Source: Siderastrea radians
Taxonomy: Eukaryota; Cnidaria; Anthozoa; Scleractinia; Rhizangiidae
Length of the DNA stretch: 64,000 nucleotides
Assembly (NCBI GenBank): GCA_964017195.1
Contig: OZ024895.1
Span: 18,193,034 to 18,257,033, forward strand
Direction of reading: 5' to 3'
The notes below the pieces were generated by a model. The model did no database searches. It saw only the letters and a list, made by a program, of their open reading frames with translations, and was not told the DNA's origin. Numbering within the stretch: the stretch's first letter is position 1; every line of letters starts with the position of its first letter. Positions 57,984 through 64,000 of the stretch are shown piece by piece. The position numbers and the translations under genes are program-made.

Positions 57984-59564
57984 AAGGAGGCTCGCAACAG
58001 TTTTTTTGGCCTTGGGGTTTATCTTTTGAAATCAAAATTTCGCATAGAACACAAACTTCGATTTATTTCACACATACTGAGATTTACAGATGGAATTGAT
58101 CAGTCAGGGACCGCGCGGCCTATTTTTAGGTGAGGGGGCTAACACGATCGGGGGTGGGGGGGGGGGGGAATGACAGCCTTACGCGAAATCTTTTATCTTT
58201 TTCGTGACTAACAGTCTAGGGCGGCCAAGTATGTTGAAAGCTGTCAGTTTATACCCATCAAATAGAGCACGCGCAATACAAATTGGAACATGGAAACACA
58301 TGGACCATGCATGCGCAATATGAATTGATTGTATTTAAACTGATTGTATTATATAGACCCTTAAGTAAAGGATCAAACCTATACTAAGGGTATCAAAGTC
58401 TTTGACCAACCAGTGACTAATAATGTCGATACTTACGGCACGTTTTGGTGGCCTAATCCGGAAAAGAAGACAATATACAGTTAGTGTTTTCTCAGTTTTT
58501 ACGGAATTCGGTCGGAACGTTTTGGTTTACTCAGAATAGGAAAAATTGCATTCTTCTATAGCTATGGAGTCGGTATTTTGGATATTCTATTAGGATAGTC
58601 CTACAATAATGCGCCTGAGCCTGTTCTTTCATCTCTTGACACATTTTAAGCCAAATCGCTTTTAAGATTTCAAACACAAACTTACTTGTCAACTTATTTG
58701 TTTCAAACTTATTTGTCATCGTTGGAAGCGAAGGAGATCTTTCGGCAGCTATGCTAATTGCAAAGTTTTTCATGTTTCTAGAGAAGCTTGAAGAAAGAAA
58801 CGTTGATTTTCAGCAAATATCAAGACACGTTTTTGCCGATAATCCTATCCGCGGGAGACAGACTACAGTTCGTACTGCCTGGGCCAGACAGAAACGAGAG
58901 TCCACGACAGTTCATTCTCTGTAAGAGCAGAAGGGAGTCAATGAGAGTTCACGAGAGTTAGAGGCCAAACAATAGCGAGAGTGTCAACTTCCGTCGATGG
59001 TAATGAAAATCTGAGGAGGTTCAAACTCTTCAAGACAGAGTTCCCTAGAGTGCACGTGAGTTTTAATTAATCAAGCCAAATGAGGAACAAGGCGATTTGA
59101 ACTTTTGTAGAGTATTCCGTTTCTAGTCCGTTTCTGTTTGGTGCACATGAAAATTAGATCTAACTGGGGAAAATCAAGCACTAGTTAACCCTGAAACTAA
59201 TCATTTACTAATGATTCTTCGAACTTTTTGATAAATTTTTTAATGGCCCCAAAAAGTGGGGGGGGGGGCTAAGGCCCCCTCAGCCCACGCCTCAACCCGT
59301 CCCGTCAGTTGAAAACGCGGTTCGGAAATTCTCGCAGTCAATGGCAACAGCAAAACGACTTTCTCACACGTGGGATACCCGTTTCGTCCAATCAGAAAGC
59401 GGCTGTCAAAACACATCAACATTTTCAATGAACGTGGTGAACGTGGTAGCTTTGTCGATGGCGCTAGCTTTTTTACGGCTTGAAATTTTCTCGCTCGCCG
59501 GGATTTCGGCTTTTTCGCAGTACATTTCTAGACGAGTTTAAAGCATTCTGATAAACAACTACTG

Positions 59565-61694
59565 ATGGCTGAATGTTCTGGCAGTACATTCAAACCTTTG
59601 GATAAACCCATCGAAGAATATATTACCGACCAAGAAAACAAAAACACTCGAGCAAAAACGCAGCGGGATGTGAAGCTACTTGCTGCATTTCTGCTGGAGA
59701 AAAACGAACAAAGAAAAATTGAAGAAATTCAACCAGAAGAGCTCAACCGCTACGTTAGTGAATTCATTCTTAGTGTGAAAAGAAAAGATGGCCAAGACTA
59801 TAAACCATCAAGCCTTCGAGGGTTGTTTTCAAGTTTCAGCGAGTATTATCGAAGACATCGTGTTTGATCAAGCAAGAAAATGTCTGGAGGCTGGCAGCAA
59901 ACAACTGAAAAAAGAAGGAAAAGGGAACAAACCCAACGCAGCTGAAGCTTTGACTGATGTGGAGGAAACATTCTTTACGAAAAGAATTTACTCGGAATCT
60001 CAAATGTCGAAGCTTTGCTAAACACAGTGTGGCTTTTCAATTCGGTGCATTTTGGCTTGAGAGGCTGTGAAGAACATCAGCAGATGACTTGGGCGGCAGG
60101 GGTATTTTGCAGAACGCAGAATGCAGAACGCAGAACGCAGAATGATGGTCAGCGGTATAGTGTGAAACAGTTAGGTACATCATATATGATGAACTGATAT
60201 CATACATGAAGTGCCTACCGTAAAACGTGCTGTTCCATGACACGAAGAAGTGCTTTCTCACAATAATCCTTTCTTTCGGAATAAAATTATGACGTCTTTT
60301 TTGCACCATTTATAAGTTGCCGATGATACTGTATGGAAATTCCAGATGGTTTTCTTGCCAGGAACGTCAGGTTTACTTAGGGAAGGCGGCAAAACTGTTA
60401 AATGTAAGCTTACTTCAGTGCTTACTTCTCAGTATCAAGCTTAAACATTTGAGGCATTTGTAGGCTAAGCCCTCGTTGTTACTTGATCACGCAGGAAAAC
60501 ACAGGAGGAAAAAGTGACAGGAATGAAGTACACGAAGTGACTAGACAAAAAGAAAATGGCTTTTTATTTGTTTCTGCCTTTAAATTATTATTGAAGCTTA
60601 TTGAGAATCTAGCAGAAGTAAACACTAGTTTATCTTTACATGTAAACTTCACGTCCTTAAAAAACGAGGAAGTGAATGCCACGAAGTGTTAAAACTTGCC
60701 TTATAACCACAACTCCCTCAGCCATGTCAGCCATGACAAGCAAACGCGTGAACAGGAGTTCATCACTCCCTCCTCTCCGCCAAAAAGCACATGTTTCACA
60801 CTCTATACCGCTGACCATTATTCTGCGTTCTGCGTTCTGCATTCTGCGTTCTGCATTCTGCGTTCTGCAAAATACCCCTGCCATGACTTGGGGCGACGTG
60901 CAACTTCACATGGAAGCTGACGGAACTGAATACTTAGAGCATTCTGAACGTCAAACGAAAACTAGAACGGGAGCTGAACCTCGTAATGTCAGAGCTGTTA
61001 AACCGAAGGCTTTCGCAGCACCAAACGGTCCACCCCAAAGAGATCCAGTTGCCTTTTACAAGATTTATTCCGAAAAGCGACCTGACACGATGAATAAACC
61101 TGATGCGCCATACTATCTCGGAATAAATTACACAAAAAGTCCTTCGTCGAATAAACTGTGGTTTAAATCAAGTGCAATGGGTCAGAACAAATTGAACAGT
61201 TTGATGAAAACCATGGCGGAAAAAGGAGGCCTTTCAAGTAAACGACTAACAAATCACGGCGCTCGAAAACGCATGATACAAAAACTAAACGACAGCCATG
61301 GACATGCCTCCAAGTCACATAATGCAGCTCTCAGGCCACAGAAATGTCCAAAGCATTAACAATTATAGCCACATGTCTCAGCAACAGCAAAAAATCAAGT
61401 CAAGAATACTGAGGACGACCTCGACTGAACCTGCTGCAAAACTTTATCAAGCATTCAGTGGCTACAGAGAGTGAAGCTGAAACTCTGTCTTGTAGTTTTC
61501 AGTCATCAAGCAGTCTTACAATGCCTGGAGCAAGTGTATTTAACGGAGCAGTCTTTCATGGAGGACAGTTTAACATTTCCATAAACACAGTAAATCAGTC
61601 ACCTGATGCATGCTTAACAACAAGAAAGCACACCTTCAAGCGTGTTAAACGTATTTTAGATTCTTCGGATGAAGATAGCCCTCCCTTGCAATAG
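59565..61694 (+). pseudogene. Crypton-type tyrosine recombinase relic
   Basis: The reading order is preserved but spread over three frames. It starts MAECSGSTFKPLDKPIEEYI at 59565 and continues KPSSLRGLFSSFSEYYR. It shifts near 59850 to FDQARKCLEAGSKQLKKEGK and NKPNAAEALTD, and near 60005 to NTVWLFNSVHFGLRGCEEH. A 789-bp insertion interrupts there. Then come MTWGDVQLHMEADG, APYYLGINYTKSPSSNKLWF and SKRLTNHGARKRMIQKLND, a shift near 61300 to PSHIMQLSGHRNVQSINNY, and a tail with GASVFNGAVFHGGQFNISI. The catalytic set of tyrosine recombinases is recognisable: Arg in GLRGCEEH, H-x-x-R in NHGARK, GH in LSGHRN and the Tyr at 61364-61366. The domain is the DUF3504 type shared with Cryptons and Crypton-derived genes such as KCTD1 and ZMYM2. 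It has at least four frameshifts plus the insertion and cannot be active. Confidence 0.8.
60094..60882. mobile_element. 789-bp non-autonomous element with GCAGAAC heptamer ends
   Basis: The left end GGCAGGGGTATTTTGCAGAA is followed by alternating CGCAGAA/TGCAGAA heptamers and GATGGTCAGCGGTATAG. The right end mirrors all of it (CTATACCGCTGACCAT, TTCTGCG repeats, TTGCAAAATACCCCTGCC). Arms are about 75-85 bp. The direct repeat ATGACTTGGG at 60084-60093 and 60883-60892 is a 10-bp target duplication. A 10-bp duplication fits Mutator-like elements, although the CAGGGG end is hAT-like. No transposase is present. Confidence 0.85.
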
Positions 61695-62020
61695 AAGTTT
61701 TTAGCGTGGTTACATATCCTCAGTTCTTATTCGTATACTTTATTTTTGTACTTGTTGTGTGAAAAAGTGTTGATATTCGATTTCTAAACCGATTAGAACG
61801 ACTTTAAGACACGAAAATTATCTTATGAATTGTCTTTTCCCAACCATTTTGTTGTTGTTGTTTTCATTTTTAAAATAACGTGATAATTTTGTGTACTTCC
61901 ATTTTGTGCACTTTCATTATAACAATAAAACACTTGAGAGCTATTTGTACATGTTTACCAAACCTTTTCAGCGCGGAAAAATCTCAGTATGTATAAAATA
62001 AATAAATTACTAGTTGTTTT

Positions 62021-62071
62021 GTATCAGAAATCTCACTCGTTCGCTGCGCTCACTCGTTCGATTTCTGATAC
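62021..62071. repeat. Hairpin downstream of the Crypton relic
   Basis: GTATCAGAAATC and GATTTCTGATAC are perfect inverted 12-mers around a 27-base loop that itself repeats CACTCGTTCG. It may mark an element end. Confidence 0.6.
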
Positions 62072-63193
62072 GTCAACAACTTGTGCGTAAAAGCTCGTAA
62101 ACACCGTACGCGCGTACTTTCCATAAAGCTATATTTCCTTGATACTACACCATCTTTTCAACATGTGACCAATGTTTATTTTTCATTGGTTTCTAGCAAC
62201 AGCCGTCACCATAGCAACGGCAATGGACAGCCCCTCATCTCAAATAATGTCGATTATCTCGAAATCTAATCAGACACTTTACGACGAAACTTGAAGTGTT
62301 TGAACTTCTCAATCTACACAACTTGTATGCGAAATTGGAGAAAAATCTGAGTAAATTATCATGGAATCATTCTTTACCTGCTGATTTTGGTCATTCCTGT
62401 AATTTTCTCCAATATTTCAAGAAAAATAAAACTTAACACTCTCTCTTTTCAGTTGAAAGATCTTTTATGATAGCAAAACATTCTTAATGTACATTGAACT
62501 TCCTAGGTGGCTGCAATTTAAGATATTTGTGTTAAAAAACTGCTAAAATGAAGCACAAATCAGTCAAAAGGTTGCTATGCTATGGTCACAGCTGTTGCTA
62601 GAAAGCCTATGAAAAACTAAACTTTGATCATATGTCGGAAAGATGGTGTAGTATCAAGGAAATCGAAGTTTGTCTTCTATGCGAAATTTTGATTTCAGAA
62701 GATACACTCTAAGGCCAAAAAAACTGTTGCGAGCCTCCTTATTTCAAAGAACGAACGTTGAACTAAAAAACAAGCGAAACAGTTGAATTTTGATAAGAAA
62801 AACGCGCCATTTTCGGTGTGAATATTTCATTTTTCATTTGAAATGCGGATTATTGAAACGAATAATGAAATCAATATTGCAATTATCAATTCAAATTTTC
62901 ATTCTATGGGGTACGCTTCACCTGGCTCGACTATAAATTGAGTTCCCTGTTTACCGCTGATTCGAAGTATCTTTAGAGTTTCTTAGAGACCGATATATTG
63001 AAGGACGTTGCCCTTTTTGTAGTTTTTGACGGATGCAGAGATTAATTGGAGGTCAATTTAAGCTGTGAGTGGACAACGTTGCAGCAGCAGTGATTGTTTT
63101 GCTATAACGTGTTAATCCGCACTGTTAAAACAACGCTTCAAATCTACCTGTCTTCGATCACGCAAGCTTGCATTTGTATTCAAAGCTATAACC

Positions 63194-63453
63194 ATGATGA
63201 GAACCATACATCTAAAGCCTGTTCTAATCGTCCTTGGAATCTCCGTGTGCATTGTTTTGTGGATGGCTTTTCGACAGTTCAAACGTTTGCCCATAGAAAA
63301 ACGAGTTTTAAGAACAGAGAAACGGCAATTCTTTCTCGAAGGAAAACCGTTTCGTATCCTAAGTGGCGCTATACATTACTTTAGAGTTGTTCCAGAATAT
63401 TGGAAAGATCGCCTGCTTAAACTCAAAGCCATGGGGCTAAACACTGTGGAAAC
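63194..63453 (+). CDS. Beta-galactosidase (GLB1L2-like), first exon, partial
   Basis: The exon starts at ATG ATG and ends after GTGGAAAC before GTAAGT (phase 2); the gene continues past the window. Residues about 8-27 ([19 protein letters not shown]) form one hydrophobic segment with positive residues on both sides, resembling a signal anchor or an uncleaved signal. Then comes the start of the family-35 TIM barrel: [40 protein letters not shown], matching the [20 protein letters not shown] block of human GLB1L2. The catalytic Glu residues lie in later exons. It is on the same strand as the C-terminal exon at 2157 and probably a paralogue of it. 62745-63193 upstream has no recognised feature. 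Confidence 0.88.
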
Positions 63454-63983
63454 GTAAGTAAAATAAACTAAAACGACATAATATAAGCTTAGACTGGTAT
63501 ATTTTATATGACTAGTGTTCGTTATCTTTATTCGTATCTCATTTATGTTGTCGTAATGTCAATTATCATAAATTAAGAGGGTGTATATTTTACGTGTTTC
63601 AAAAATGAACTAAGCGTGCAATATTGACATCGTATTACATCAGTACGAGTTAAGATGGTGGTGGTTTCGTCGGTTGCTCTAAAACCTCAAATATCTTGTG
63701 CCAAAGTCTGCACTGTCCTCCAATAGCCAATGCTCTGAGCTAATGTTTCAAAGCATGAAAGTATCACATATTTGCTGATCCTAGCAGTACAAACTGTGTT
63801 TGTCAATAGAGGGAGGGGCTTTGTTTATCATTGATGTAACGGAGACTACTGATCGATTGATATTCATAGTCAACCTTTCATGCATGATATGACAGATACT
63901 GTGTCAACAAACTGCAACTTGACTGACAAAAGTTTGAAGCTTAACTTTCACCTGCATAGAAACAAAGTTTTGAGTAACAGTAG

Positions 63984-64000
63984 GGCCCAGTTGTTCAAAG
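63984..64000. mobile_element. Start of a MITE of the 30135-30282 family
   Basis: GGCCCAGTTGTTCAAAG matches the first bases of the palindromic element at 30135 (GGCCCAGTTGTTCAAAAG). It is cut by the window edge, within intron 1 of the beta-galactosidase. Confidence 0.7.

Larger units (their letters stand above)
57984..62744. mobile_element. 4.8-kb TIR-bounded composite element
   Basis: The left end AAGGAGGCTCGCAACAG, TTTTTTTGGCCTTGGGG, GAAATCAAAATTTCGCATAG and CAAACTTCGATTT are mirrored at 62660-62744 (AAATCGAAGTTTG, CTATGCGAAATTTTGATTTC, GGCCAAAAAAACTGTTGCGA, GCCTCCTT). The arms are 80-90 bp and about 85% alike. Outer flanks are TTAA on the left and TTAT on the right, a possible mutated 4-bp target. 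Inside are the Crypton pseudogene and a further inverted pair near 62130-62230 and 62560-62662 (TTTCCTTGATACTACACCAT and its complement). Whether the TIRs belong to the Crypton carrier or to an older host element is unclear. Confidence 0.65.

Noticed and set aside
60696..60920. Frame joining HYSAFCVLHSAFC repeats to the recombinase
   Set aside because: The repeated peptide comes from the heptamer arrays of the 789-bp insertion, not from the recombinase.

Overview
The window is nuclear DNA from an animal. It is AT-rich, has short exons in long introns, uses GT-AG splice sites and AATAAA poly(A) signals, and is packed with small inverted-repeat transposons (MITEs), tRNA-derived SINEs and a LINE fragment. 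The gene set (sperm channel CatSper3, motile-cilium proteins, an IQCJ-SCHIP1-like gene, GLB1L2-like beta-galactosidases, a Crypton recombinase relic) and the repeat types fit a cnidarian, most likely an anthozoan such as a stony coral. That assignment is an inference. All exon models were read by eye from splice sites, reading-frame phase and remembered family resemblance.

Layout. 1-900: tandem repeat of about 106 bp. 2157-2397 (+): late exon of a GLB1L2-like beta-galactosidase whose other exons are not recognised. 6911-20932 (+): nine-exon IQCJ-SCHIP1-like gene with phase-consistent joins (about 514 aa). 20933-27287: gene-poor, with a pogo-like MITE, a 268-bp tandem duplication and a deleted LINE. 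27288-32158 (+): complete nine-exon CatSper3 (about 403 aa). 32776-34956 (-): three-exon CFAP68/C11orf1-like gene, tail-to-tail with CatSper3. 35182-56770 (+): complete 18-exon CFAP91/MAATS1 (about 848 aa), head-to-head with CFAP68. 57984-62744: TIR-bounded 4.8-kb repeat containing a broken Crypton recombinase, itself interrupted by a 789-bp element. 63194-63453 (+): first exon of a second GLB1L2-like beta-galactosidase, running off the window.

How the genes relate. CatSper3, CFAP68 and CFAP91 belong to one organelle, the motile cilium or sperm tail. CatSper3 is a subunit of the flagellar calcium channel. CFAP68 is an axonemal protein. CFAP91 belongs to the calmodulin- and radial-spoke-associated complex. 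CFAP68 and CFAP91 diverge from a roughly 225-bp intergenic segment with a perfect match to the RFX X-box consensus. CatSper3 and CFAP68 have interleaved poly(A) signals, so their 3' ends should overlap. This compact flagellar cluster is the most interesting biology here. The two beta-galactosidase pieces on the same strand at either end suggest a gene family split by the other four genes.
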